In this document: positions 1-8,073 of the stretch, piece after piece
How the letters are laid out: every line of letters begins with the position of its first letter
Position numbering within the stretch: the stretch's first letter is position 1
Position numbers and translations under genes: made by a program
DNA from: Sulfitobacter sp. D7
GTDB taxonomy: Bacteria; Pseudomonadota; Alphaproteobacteria; Rhodobacterales; Rhodobacteraceae
Direction: 5' to 3'
NCBI RefSeq assembly: GCF_003611275.1
Contig: NZ_CP020694.1
Span: forward strand, 2,294,001-2,358,000
DNA length: 64,000 bases
The notes under the pieces: generated by a model
Seen by the model: the letters and a program-made list of their open reading frames with translations, nothing else
Told to the model about the DNA's origin: nothing
Database searches by the model: none

Positions 1-2
1 GC

Positions 3-50
3 AATCCCGTCGACAAAAAGCGGCACGCCCACGTGTCCAACATGGAGTAA
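3..50 (+). CDS. C-terminal end of an upstream gene (partial)
   Basis: Fifteen in-frame sense codons run from the window edge to a TAA at 48-50, only 3 nt before the start of the substrate-binding protein gene. The GGAG at 44-47 inside its last codons doubles as the ribosome-binding site of the next gene, which is typical of an operon partner. The next genes encode a binding protein and two permeases but no ATPase, so an ABC ATP-binding subunit is a reasonable guess. The tail is too short to identify it. Confidence 0.5.
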   Translation, partial: NPVDKKRHAHVSNME

Positions 51-53
51 GAT

Positions 54-1775
54 ATGAAATTGAAGACCCTATTGATGGGGGCTGTCGCATCGACTGCGTT
101 TGCCCCTATGGCCTTTGCAGAAGCCCATGAGGGCGAGCGTGGCCGCGACGGCGAAGTCAAAATCATTTATTGGCAGGCGCCTTCGATCCTGAACCCCTAT
201 CTGTCGAGCGGCACGAAGGACGTCGAAGCGTCCTCGCTGATCCTCGAACCCCTTGGTCGCTATGACGAAACCGGCGCGCTGGTCCCCTATCTGGCGAACG
301 AAATTCCGACGCTGGAAAACGGCGGCGTGAGCGAAGACCTCAAGACCATCACATGGAAGCTGAAAGATGGGCTGATGTGGTCCGACGGCACCCCCGTCAC
401 CGCCAATGACGTCAAATTCACCGCCGATTACTGCATGAACCCCGAAGGCGGCTGCGCACAGTTGGCCAAATTCGAAGGTGTCTCTTCGGTCGATGTGGTC
501 GACGACCAGACGGTCAAGGTTACCTTCTCCGAGCCGATGCCGAACCCCTACGGCCCCTTCATGGGCGGCCAGTCCCCGATCATTCAGGCAGCGCAGTTTG
601 CCGATTGTACTGGCGCCAAGGCGCCCGAGTGTACCGAAGCGAACTTTAACCCCATCGGCACCGGCCCCTTCACCGTCACTGAGTTCCGCCCGAACGACGT
701 GATCACCATGGCCGCGAACGAAAACTACCGCGACCCGAGCAAGCCCGCCTTTGCCTCGCTGACCTTCAAAGGTGGCGGCGACGCGACAGCTGCGGGCCGT
801 GCCGTGATGGAAACCGGCGAATTCGACTACGCCTGGAACCTGCAACTGGCCCCCGATGTCATCGCCAAGATGGCCGAAGGCGGCAAGGGCAAGCCGATGT
901 CGGCTTTCGGCACGCTGGTTGAGCGTCTGGAACTGAACATGACAGACCCCTCCCCGGACCTGCCGGAAGGTGAGCGGGCCACAGCCAAGCACCCGCATCC
1001 GTTCCTCACCGATGAGAGCGTCCGCCGGGCACTGTCGATGGCGATTGACCGCGAACTGCTGGTCGAAGTCGGCTACGGCCAAGCGGGCCGCGCCACCTGC
1101 AACATGGTGCCCGCGCCAGAGCTTTACGCCTCCGACAACACCGACTGCCTGACCCAAGACATCGAAGGCGCCAAGGCGCTCTTGGACGAAGCGGGCTGGG
1201 TTGACAGCGATGGCGACGGCATCCGCGAAAAAGACGGCGTGAAGCTGGAAATCCTTTACCAGACCTCGACCAACGCCGTGCGTCAGGACTTCCAAGCGCT
1301 GATCAAGGATTGGTGGAGCCAGATCGGTGTTGAAACCGAATTGCGCAACATCGACGCTTCGGTCTTCTTTGGGGGTGATCCCGGTTCGACCGACACATTC
1401 CAGCGTTTCTATGCAGACGTGGAAATGTATGCCAACAACTTCGATGGCACCGATCCGCAAAGCTACCTCGCTCAGCGGACCTGCGCCAAATTCCCAAGCC
1501 CGGAATCGCAGTGGCAGGGTGAGAACATCAACCGTTTCTGCGAAGAAGAGTATGACGCGATGGTGGCCGAACTGGGCCGTACCGGCGAAATGGAAAAGCG
1601 TGGCGAACTGGCCAAAAAGCTGAACGACATGCTAACCAAAGACAGCTACTCGATCCTGCCGCTGGTTGACCGTGGTCGCGTTTCTGCTGCAGCCAACACC
1701 CTTGGTGGCGTTGTTCTGAACACATGGGACTCCGAGCTGTGGAATGCCGCCGATTGGTACCGCATGGAAGAGTGA
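54..1775 (+). CDS. Peptide-type ABC transporter substrate-binding protein (SBP family 5)
   Basis: This is the periplasmic binding protein of an oligopeptide/dipeptide/opine-type ABC importer, 573 residues. A Sec signal peptide occupies about residues 1-22 (basic start, hydrophobic core, cleavage after AFA). The mature protein shows family-5 features: an early stretch ending LNPYLSSGT, then WSDGTPVTANDVKFT near residue 110, a GTGPF motif near 200, and a late region with VRRALSMAIDRE. Length is usual for the family. GGAG lies 6 nt before the ATG. Two permease genes follow in the same direction, so it feeds substrate to them. Substrate cannot be read from sequence; acidic residues are frequent. 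Confidence 0.93.
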   Translation: MKLKTLLMGAVASTAFAPMAFAEAHEGERGRDGEVKIIYWQAPSILNPYLSSGTKDVEASSLILEPLGRYDETGALVPYLANEIPTLENGGVSEDLKTITWKLKDGLMWSDGTPVTANDVKFTADYCMNPEGGCAQLAKFEGVSSVDVVDDQTVKVTFSEPMPNPYGPFMGGQSPIIQAAQFADCTGAKAPECTEANFNPIGTGPFTVTEFRPNDVITMAANENYRDPSKPAFASLTFKGGGDATAAGRAVMETGEFDYAWNLQLAPDVIAKMAEGGKGKPMSAFGTLVERLELNMTDPSPDLPEGERATAKHPHPFLTDESVRRALSMAIDRELLVEVGYGQAGRATCNMVPAPELYASDNTDCLTQDIEGAKALLDEAGWVDSDGDGIREKDGVKLEILYQTSTNAVRQDFQALIKDWWSQIGVETELRNIDASVFFGGDPGSTDTFQRFYADVEMYANNFDGTDPQSYLAQRTCAKFPSPESQWQGENINRFCEEEYDAMVAELGRTGEMEKRGELAKKLNDMLTKDSYSILPLVDRGRVSAAANTLGGVVLNTWDSELWNAADWYRMEE

Positions 1776-1783
1776 TCTAGGAC

Positions 1784-1807
1784 GGAGGCGCGGCATGCTG
1801 CGCCTCC
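1784..1807 (+). terminator. Hairpin after the binding-protein gene
   Basis: Perfect 8-bp inverted repeat (GGAGGCGC / GCGCCTCC) with an 8-nt loop, 9 nt after the stop codon. There is no U-run, so it more likely stabilises the 3' end of the binding-protein mRNA or slows read-through to the permeases. Confidence 0.55.
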
Positions 1808-1821
1808 CTTCACCGACCTTT

Positions 1822-1850
1822 GGGGGGTGTGCGCCATCCGCACGCCCCCC
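1822..1850 (+). terminator. Second hairpin before the permease gene
   Basis: An 11-bp stem with one G-U pair (G6-rich arm against C6-rich arm) and a 7-nt loop. With the hairpin 14 nt upstream it forms a double stem-loop between binding protein and permease, a layout that commonly gives more binding protein than permease. Confidence 0.5.
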
Positions 1851-1895
1851 TCTCGCCCCCACCCCCTCACAGACTGACCTACAAAGGCGACGCCC

Positions 1896-2933
1896 ATGTT
1901 GACCTTCTCCATCCGACGACTTCTTTTGTCGATCCCGACGCTTTTGTTTATCAGCCTGGTGATTTTCCTGCTGCTACAACTCGCCCCCGGCGACCCCATG
2001 GCCCAAGTGCCGCTGACGGTCCCGCCTGAAGTGAAAGAAAAAATGCGCGAGGCGCTTGGCCTTGGGCAACCGATCTATATCCAATATTGGAAATGGCTGG
2101 TGCAGGTCTTTTGGATCGAGCCGCAGGTCTTCATCGACTACCTGACCAACCGCTCCGCCCTGTTTAGCTGGCTGCCCGACACCAACCTGTCGGACGGCAA
2201 GCTGCGCGTGATCTCTTGGCAGACCCGTTCGCCTGTGATGGACATCGTGATCCAGCGCATGCCGCAGACCCTTTGGGTCGTGGGTCTGGCCTATATCGTG
2301 GGGATCGTCATCGCCATTCCCATCGGCATCTACTCGGCCTACCGCCATTATTCGGTCTTTGATCAAGCGGGTACCTTCATCACCATGATCGGCTTTTCGA
2401 TCCCGCCGTTCTTTACTGGGCCGCTGCTAATCGTGATTTTCTCGGTCTATCTGGGATGGCTGCCGTCAATCTATGACACCACCCATGTGGTGAATGACTG
2501 GGCCAGCTTCAAAGTGCAATTCATGCAGATGATCATGCCCGTCATGGTGCTGGCGCTGCAAACCACGGCGCAGATCAGCCGCTACATGCGCGGTGCGATG
2601 CTCGACAACCTCAACCAAGACTACGTGCGCACCGCCCGCGCGAAAGGGCTGAAGGAAAGCGTCGTCGTCATGGTGCATGTGCTGCGCAACTCGATGATCC
2701 CGGTGGTCACCATCATCGCGCTTGGCATGCCTGCCATTTTTGGCGGCGCCATCATCACCGAGAACGTCTTTAAGGTGAATGGCATCGGCCAGCTTCTGTT
2801 GACCGCGCTGCGCGCCAACGATTTGCCCATGGTGATGACCCTGACCTTTATCTTTGCGGTGTTGATCGTGCTGTTCAACCTGATCGCAGATATCCTCTAC
2901 GGCCTGCTTGACCCAAGGATCCGTTATGACTGA
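1896..2933 (+). CDS. ABC transporter permease, DppB/OppB type
   Basis: First inner-membrane subunit of the peptide-type importer, 345 residues. The first membrane helix (about 8-29) runs into LAPGDPM, the hallmark of the DppB side. About five more hydrophobic segments follow after residue 120. The coupling (EAA-like) loop that contacts the ATPase is visible around residues 242-265 (YVRTARAKGLKES). The C-terminus LLDPRIRYD is typical. The stop codon overlaps the next start by 8 nt, so the two permeases are translationally coupled. The loop between helices 1 and 2 is long, which is normal in this branch. Confidence 0.93.
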   Translation: MLTFSIRRLLLSIPTLLFISLVIFLLLQLAPGDPMAQVPLTVPPEVKEKMREALGLGQPIYIQYWKWLVQVFWIEPQVFIDYLTNRSALFSWLPDTNLSDGKLRVISWQTRSPVMDIVIQRMPQTLWVVGLAYIVGIVIAIPIGIYSAYRHYSVFDQAGTFITMIGFSIPPFFTGPLLIVIFSVYLGWLPSIYDTTHVVNDWASFKVQFMQMIMPVMVLALQTTAQISRYMRGAMLDNLNQDYVRTARAKGLKESVVVMVHVLRNSMIPVVTIIALGMPAIFGGAIITENVFKVNGIGQLLLTALRANDLPMVMTLTFIFAVLIVLFNLIADILYGLLDPRIRYD

Positions 2934-3924
2934 GCAACCCATTCCCGCCAGCCCGGTCGAAGCCGACCTCGAATTCATGAAAGCCCTGCAAGACAAGGGC
3001 CCGCAGAAGCCCCCGCGCAGCCAATGGCGCGATGTCTGGGACCAGTTCCGCAAGCACAAGGGCGCGCTTTTCGGCGGCGGTTTCCTGATCTTCATCACGC
3101 TCGCGGTGATCTTTGGCCCCTATCTGTGGGACATCGACGCCAAGAAGCTCGACATTCGCAACAAGAATTGGCGGCCGATCTATACGCTGCTGTGGGACGG
3201 CGATGCCAAGGCGGGGTGGAGCCATCCCTTCGGCACCGATCAGTTGGGCCGCGACATCCTTGCGCAGATGCTTTTTGGCGGGCGCGTGTCGATGGCCGTG
3301 GGCTGGATGGCCATGGCGCTGGCGCTGATCATCGGCACGGCCGTCGGCGTGCTTTCGGGCTTTTTCAAGCGGATGGACTTCTGGCTCATGCGTTTCACCG
3401 ATCTGATCCTCAGCCTGCCGATCCTGCCGCTGGTGCTTTTGGCGGTGACACTCTTCGGGCAACCGCTGCGCTCGCAATTTGGGCCTGAGGGGGGCATGTT
3501 CATCCTCATCGTCTCGGTCATCAGCCTGACCTCTTGGATGCAGACGGCGCGGATCGTGCGGGGCGATATTCTGGCGCTGAAGGAACGTGAGTTCATCCTT
3601 GCCGCCCGCTCTATCGGCACCACGCCGGGCAAGATCATCCGCCGTCACCTGCTGCCTAACGTGATCTCGCCCATCATGGTCTCGGCCACCCTTGGCCTTG
3701 CCACGGCGATCATCACCGAAAGCGCGCTGAGCTTTCTGGGCGTCGGCTTTCCGTCGGACTTCCCCACATGGGGCAAGCAACTGGCCGACGCAGTGGACCG
3801 CATGCAGGAGTTTCCCGAGCGCGTGATGCTGCCCGGCATCGCCATCTCGCTGACCGTGCTGGCGGTGAACTACCTTGGCGATGGTCTGCGCGACGCGCTT
3901 GATCCGCGCATTCGCGGACGCTGA
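2926..3924 (+). CDS. ABC transporter permease, DppC/OppC type
   Basis: Second inner-membrane subunit, 332 residues from the ATG at 2926, which lies inside the 3' end of the preceding permease. It has a cytoplasmic N-terminal tail of about 45 residues, helix 1 near 50-70, the OppC-type GTDQLGRD motif near residue 105, further helices, and the coupling loop EREFILAARSIG near residue 222. It ends in LDPRIRGR. It pairs with the upstream DppB-type subunit. No ATPase follows, so ATP-binding subunits must be encoded upstream of the window or elsewhere. Confidence 0.93.
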   Translation: MTEQPIPASPVEADLEFMKALQDKGPQKPPRSQWRDVWDQFRKHKGALFGGGFLIFITLAVIFGPYLWDIDAKKLDIRNKNWRPIYTLLWDGDAKAGWSHPFGTDQLGRDILAQMLFGGRVSMAVGWMAMALALIIGTAVGVLSGFFKRMDFWLMRFTDLILSLPILPLVLLAVTLFGQPLRSQFGPEGGMFILIVSVISLTSWMQTARIVRGDILALKEREFILAARSIGTTPGKIIRRHLLPNVISPIMVSATLGLATAIITESALSFLGVGFPSDFPTWGKQLADAVDRMQEFPERVMLPGIAISLTVLAVNYLGDGLRDALDPRIRGR

Positions 3925-3939
3925 GCCAAATAAGGACCG

Positions 3940-3971
3940 ACCGGCCCCCGCCCATCGCGACGGGGGCCGGT
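3940..3971 (+). terminator. Terminator of the ABC operon
   Basis: An 11-bp perfect GC-rich stem (3940-3950 with 3961-3971) and a 10-nt loop, followed by TGTTT, 15 nt after the last permease gene. Confidence 0.75.
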
Positions 3972-4027
3972 TGTTTCGCGGCCCCTGACGCAGGGTGAAC
4001 AGCGTCGCCCATTTCTCCATCAAAACA

Positions 4028-4112
4028 GAAATAATTTCGCTGACGCCGGAGGCCCCCACGTCAGCTTTCGCTTGATTGTGACCCCCAGCCCCTCCAAATG
4101 GGAAATAATTCC
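4028..4112 (+). promoter_or_regulatory. Paired AT-rich dyads upstream of the YeeE gene
   Basis: GAAATAATTTC at 4028-4038 is a perfect 5+1+5 inverted repeat. A near copy, GGAAATAATTCC, lies at 4101-4112, ending 19 nt before the ATG at 4132. Both share GAAATAATT. This arrangement suggests an operator pair for a dimeric regulator; no regulator gene is adjacent, so the assignment is inference. Confidence 0.35.
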
Positions 4113-4131
4113 GTTTTCGAGGGTTTTCGCG

Positions 4132-5205
4132 ATGTTTGAGTCTTTCGGCTTTGAAGAGACGACAGCAAAAGAGGCGTCCGTTCTGCTGGCGGCGCTCATC
4201 GGGCTGGCGTTTGGCGTCTTGGCACAGCGCACGCGCTTTTGCTTTCGCCGCAGCCTCGTGGGCGAAGACCGGCGTCAAGCGCTCGGGGTCTGGCTCACCG
4301 CGTTGGCGCTGGCGGTGATCGGCACGCAGGCCGCCGTGGCCGCGGGTTGGATCAGTTTCGACGCGCATCGCTTTATGACCAGTGACGTGCCGTTTCTGGC
4401 GATTGGCATCGGCGGGCTGCTGTTCGGCGCGGGCATGGTGCTCACACGCGGCTGCATCTCGCGCCTCACGGTGCTGACAGGCGGCGGCAACCTGCGCGGG
4501 GCGCTGGTGGTGCTGGTCTTTGCCGTGGTGGCCCATGCCACACTCAAAGGGGTTCTGGCCCCGCTGCGCGTGGCGCTTGGGTCCGTGACCGTCGACATGG
4601 GCGACAGCGTGAGCCTTGCTGCCCTGCCCGGCGGTGCGCTGGTTTGGGGCGGTCTGATCGCCGTGGCGGCGCTGGCCTATGCGCTGCGCTCGGGCAACCG
4701 TCCGGGGCAACTGGTAATGGCCGGTTTGATCGGGCTTTTGGTGCCTGCCGCATGGGTCGGCACCGGGTATATCCTGCTGGATGAATTTGACCCGATCGCG
4801 ATGGAGAGCCTTAGCTTCACCTCCCCCTCTGCCGATACTCTGTTCTGGACCATCGCCAGCAGTTCGATCCCCGCGGGCTTTGGCACCGGGCTTTTGGGCG
4901 GCGTGTTTGTCGGCGCGCTGGTCGCCAGCCTGATCGCACGAGAGTTTCAGTGGCAGAGCTTTGACGCCCCGCGCCAAACCGGACGCTACCTGACCGGGGC
5001 GGCCATGATGGGCGTGGGCGGTGTGCTGGCCGGGGGCTGCACCTTGGGCGCGGGCCTTTCGGGTGTCCCCACGCTTTCCGTCGCGGCCATCGAGGCCATC
5101 GTGATGATCGCACTGGGCGCGCTTGCCATGCAGGCGTTGCTCAGCCGATCTTCCGCCGCAGGTGGCGCAGCGTCCACCACACGCCAAGCACAACCGGCAC
5201 GGTGA
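4132..5205 (+). CDS. YeeE/YedE family sulfur-compound transporter
   Basis: Inner-membrane protein of 357 residues with about nine or ten hydrophobic segments. Three conserved cysteine sites of the YeeE/YedE (thiosulfate uptake) family are visible: RTRFCFRR near residue 42, LTRGCISRL near 107, and AGGCTLGAGLSG near 303. Known members carry thiosulfate or related sulfur compounds, with these cysteines lining the path. Both family halves are fused in one chain, as in single-gene members. The ATG at 4132 begins MFESFGFE; an in-frame TTG at 4072 would add residues not typical of the family. The 3' end overlaps the opposite-strand DUF3422 gene by 65 nt. Confidence 0.88.
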   Translation: MFESFGFEETTAKEASVLLAALIGLAFGVLAQRTRFCFRRSLVGEDRRQALGVWLTALALAVIGTQAAVAAGWISFDAHRFMTSDVPFLAIGIGGLLFGAGMVLTRGCISRLTVLTGGGNLRGALVVLVFAVVAHATLKGVLAPLRVALGSVTVDMGDSVSLAALPGGALVWGGLIAVAALAYALRSGNRPGQLVMAGLIGLLVPAAWVGTGYILLDEFDPIAMESLSFTSPSADTLFWTIASSSIPAGFGTGLLGGVFVGALVASLIAREFQWQSFDAPRQTGRYLTGAAMMGVGGVLAGGCTLGAGLSGVPTLSVAAIEAIVMIALGALAMQALLSRSSAAGGAASTTRQAQPAR

Positions 5206-6409
5206 CCACGGCGGTCAGCAGCCCCTTGCTGACCGCCAGCGGCTCTGCCAGCGGGTAGAGCAGATAGCTGACCAGTGAAACCGCGTAGTAGCTGATCGCC
5301 ACCACAGACAGCCCCTCGACCGTATGCTGTAGCCGCAATTGCAGGTCGGCGCGGCGGTCCATGCTGGCAAGGATCGCTTGGTTCTGGGCCGAGCGTTCCA
5401 CATCCACCCGCGTGCGCAAAAGATCCGCGGCCCTCAGCGCGCGGGCTGCGATGGTCTGCAGCCGCGTCTCGGTAGATTTGACCGTGCGCATGGCGGGCGC
5501 ATAGCGGCGCATCATGAATTCCCCAAACCCCTGCCGCCCCATGAAACGCGCCTCGCGCAGGGCCGATATACGTTCATAGACGATGGCCTCATAAGCGCCC
5601 GTGGCGGCGAAGCGATAGGCGGTCTCCGCCGTCAGCGCCTCTAGCGCGACCGAGACATCCAGCAGCGCATGCAGCGTCTCTTCTGCCGCCGTGCCCGCCC
5701 CGCTGCGCATCGCCCCCATGAGGGTCGACAACTGACCATCCAGATCATTCAAGGCCGCCGCCATGTCGCGCGCCTGCATGAAGCCCAGCATCGACATCGC
5801 CTTATAGGTCTCAATCTCGCACAGCCGCTGCACGATCCGCCCAATCCGCCGCTGCCCGGTCGCCGCGTCGGTAAAGAGTGCCAGCCGCAGATGGCCAGCG
5901 GGATCAATCCGAAAATCGCTGGCAACCACCGCTGCCCCGTCGAGCACCTCTGCCACGGCGAGGCTCTCGGGCACGAACCAGTCTTGCAGGTGACCCGCGA
6001 TCTCTTCGTCCTCCTCTGGCTTCGGCAGGACCGCAAGCAAGGCCGAGGTGATCCGCTCCCCTTCTATGTCGGCCAGCCAATCATCGGGAAAGGCGGCGAA
6101 ATCCGCAGCGGCGAAAGGCAGGCTTCGGCCAGTGGGGGCGATCACCGTATAGGTAACGAATTCGGTATGCTGCTCCCATTTCAGCGTGAAGCGGCCCATT
6201 TCCCCATAGTAGTGCGTGGCCGAAGCATCGGCGCGCGGCGCGCCGTAATGGGCCAGCAGCGCGTTCAACTCAGCCTGCGGTGCGGCATCCGGCGACGGTT
6301 TCACCGCAAGAAAGGCGACCCGCGAGGGCGCGGCGAGCTGCGGAAACGGGCGTGCGTGCATTTCGCCGGTGAGGGCAAGGCGCTGCGGGTGGTCTTTGAT
6401 CGGGGCCAT
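5141..6409 (-). CDS. DUF3422 family membrane-anchored protein
   Basis: A 422-residue protein of the DUF3422 family, recognised from the N-terminal HPQRLALTGEMHARPFP and the middle CEIETYKAMSMLGF, both well kept in alphaproteobacteria. A long soluble part rich in helices precedes two hydrophobic segments near the C-terminus (about 363-385 and 393-412), ending in a basic tail. It may sit in the inner membrane facing the cytoplasm. No biochemical role is established. Its last 65 nt are read on the opposite strand as the end of the YeeE gene. The promoter would lie in the 217-nt gap before 6627. Confidence 0.85.
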   Translation of the reverse strand: MAPIKDHPQRLALTGEMHARPFPQLAAPSRVAFLAVKPSPDAAPQAELNALLAHYGAPRADASATHYYGEMGRFTLKWEQHTEFVTYTVIAPTGRSLPFAAADFAAFPDDWLADIEGERITSALLAVLPKPEEDEEIAGHLQDWFVPESLAVAEVLDGAAVVASDFRIDPAGHLRLALFTDAATGQRRIGRIVQRLCEIETYKAMSMLGFMQARDMAAALNDLDGQLSTLMGAMRSGAGTAAEETLHALLDVSVALEALTAETAYRFAATGAYEAIVYERISALREARFMGRQGFGEFMMRRYAPAMRTVKSTETRLQTIAARALRAADLLRTRVDVERSAQNQAILASMDRRADLQLRLQHTVEGLSVVAISYYAVSLVSYLLYPLAEPLAVSKGLLTAVVTVPVVLGVWWTLRHLRRKIG

Positions 6410-6536
6410 GAGGGGTTCCGCTGCTGGAGAGAGTTTCTTCCTCCAAGAATAGCGCTATCGCCGCCGATGAACAGAAGAAGAATACGCCTTTTCAGATACT
6501 TACTGCATACCGACGTATACCGCCCCTAGAAACGGC

Positions 6537-6566
6537 AAACGCCCCACCGTTTCCGGCGGGGCGTTT
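6537..6566 (-). terminator. Terminator downstream of pntAB
   Basis: A perfect 9-bp stem (AAACGCCCC / GGGGCGTTT) around a 12-nt loop. The T-rich arm ends suit termination in either direction. It sits about 60 nt past the pntB stop codon. Confidence 0.65.
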
Positions 6567-6580
6567 AAGATGTATAGGTC

Positions 6581-6601
6581 GGGAATTTTTTAAAAATTCC
6601 C
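6581..6601. repeat. 21-nt perfect palindrome
   Basis: Ten-base arms GGGAATTTTT and AAAAATTCCC around one T. It is the middle of three inverted repeats in a row between pntB and the terminator hairpin. Function unknown. Confidence 0.7.
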
Positions 6602-6603
6602 GG

Positions 6604-6626
6604 TCGTTTTCTTTTAAAGAAAACGA
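6604..6626. repeat. 23-nt perfect palindrome abutting the pntB stop codon
   Basis: Eleven-base arms TCGTTTTCTTT and AAAGAAAACGA around one T, touching the TAA of pntB at 6627-6629. Just 2 nt separate it from the 21-nt palindrome. It could fold as the 3'-end hairpin of the pntAB mRNA or be part of a dispersed repeat. Confidence 0.7.
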
Positions 6627-8060
6627 TTAGTCGATCAGCGGCAGCAGCTTGTCGAGGCTGGCCTTCGCGTCACCGTAGAACATGCGCGTGTTCTCTTTGA
6701 AGAACAGCGGGTTCTCGATGCCCGAATACCCGGTGCCCTGCCCGCGCTTGGAGACGAAGACGGTTTTCGCCTTCCAGCATTCCAGCACCGGCATGCCAGC
6801 GATGGGGCTGTTGGGGTCGTCTTGCGCCGCGGGGTTTACGATGTCGTTGGAGCCAATGACGATCGCGACGTCGGTCTCGGGGAAATCGTCGTTGATCTCA
6901 TCCATCTCCATCACAATGTCATAGGGCACTTTGGCCTCGGCCAGCAGCACGTTCATGTGACCGGGCAGACGGCCCGCCACCGGGTGGATGGCAAAGCGGA
7001 CGTTCTTGCCACGGGCGCGCAGCTTCTTGACCAGATCGCTGACCGCGCCTTGAGCTTGAGCCACCGCCATGCCGTAGCCGGGGATGATGATGACGCTGTC
7101 GGCCTCGTTGAGCGCCTGTGCGACACCGTCGGCCTCAATCGCCACCTGCTCGCCTTCGACCTCCATCGCCGGCCCAGATGTCCCGCCAAAGCCGCCCAAT
7201 ATCACGCTGACGAACGAACGGTTCATCGCTTTACACATGATGTAGCTCAGGATCGCACCCGAAGAACCGACCAAGGCGCCAACCACGATCAACAGATCGT
7301 TGCCAAGCGAGAAGCCAATCGCCGCCGCGGCCCAGCCGGAGTAGCTGTTCAGCATCGACACAACCACCGGCATGTCAGCACCACCGATGCCCATGATCAG
7401 GTGATACCCGATAAAGAGCGCCGCCAGCGTCATGATGAACAGCGGCAAGAAGCCCCCGGTGTTGAAGTACCAGATCAGGCAGATCAGCGAGAGCGCTGCC
7501 GCACCGGCGTTGAGCATGTGACCACCCGGCAGTTTCGTCGCTGCCGAGCTGACGCGGCCCGCCAGTTTGCCATAGGCGATGACAGAACCGGTAAAGGTCA
7601 CGGCACCAATGAAGATGCCGAGCACCAGTTCGACCCGCAGGATCGCGATCTCGACACTGTCCTTCTTGGCCAGCAGCGCCGCGAAACCTTCGGTGGAGGC
7701 GCGCGCCACCTCGTCCATCGCCATTACGTTGCCCAGTTCGATATGGGCGTTATAGCCCACGAAGACCGCCGCCAGACCAACAAGGCTGTGCATCGCCGCG
7801 ACCAGTTCCGGCATCTGCGTCATCTGCACGCGGGTGGCCAATTGGTAGCCGATCGCGCCACCGGCGGCGATCAGGATCAGCGAGAGGAGCCAGAACCCCG
7901 CCCCCGGCCCGATCAGCGTGGCGACAACCGCCAGCGCCATGCCGGCGATACCGTACCATACCGCGCGTTTCGCGCTTTCCTGCCCCGACAGACCGCCGAG
8001 CGACAGGATGAAGAGAACCGCTGCGACCACATAGGCCGCTGTCGTAAATCCGTATTCCAT
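6627..8060 (-). CDS. pntB: NAD(P) transhydrogenase subunit beta
   Basis: Membrane and NADP(H)-binding subunit of the proton-translocating transhydrogenase, which uses the proton gradient to reduce NADP+ with NADH. Length is 477 residues. About nine hydrophobic helices fill residues 1-290; the C-terminal domain III starts near 300 and contains [10 protein letters not shown] near residue 329 and the downstream [12 protein letters not shown] stretch that close over NADP(H). It follows pntA with a 13-nt gap on the same strand, so both come from one transcript. Confidence 0.97.
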   Translation of the reverse strand: MEYGFTTAAYVVAAVLFILSLGGLSGQESAKRAVWYGIAGMALAVVATLIGPGAGFWLLSLILIAAGGAIGYQLATRVQMTQMPELVAAMHSLVGLAAVFVGYNAHIELGNVMAMDEVARASTEGFAALLAKKDSVEIAILRVELVLGIFIGAVTFTGSVIAYGKLAGRVSSAATKLPGGHMLNAGAAALSLICLIWYFNTGGFLPLFIMTLAALFIGYHLIMGIGGADMPVVVSMLNSYSGWAAAAIGFSLGNDLLIVVGALVGSSGAILSYIMCKAMNRSFVSVILGGFGGTSGPAMEVEGEQVAIEADGVAQALNEADSVIIIPGYGMAVAQAQGAVSDLVKKLRARGKNVRFAIHPVAGRLPGHMNVLLAEAKVPYDIVMEMDEINDDFPETDVAIVIGSNDIVNPAAQDDPNSPIAGMPVLECWKAKTVFVSKRGQGTGYSGIENPLFFKENTRMFYGDAKASLDKLLPLID

Positions 8061-8073
8061 GATGCTCGCTCCT

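Noticed and set aside
69-1460. Long open frame on the minus strand (463 codons)
   Set aside because: It is antisense to the substrate-binding protein gene, which has a signal peptide and a family match. The antisense product has no recognisable domain and a biased Val/Gly/Arg composition, as expected from GC-rich shadow frames.
2875-5193. 772-codon open frame on the minus strand
   Set aside because: It covers two permeases and the YeeE gene on the other strand. Its product is extremely rich in His, Arg, Gln and Asp, without a domain; a shadow of GC-rich codons.
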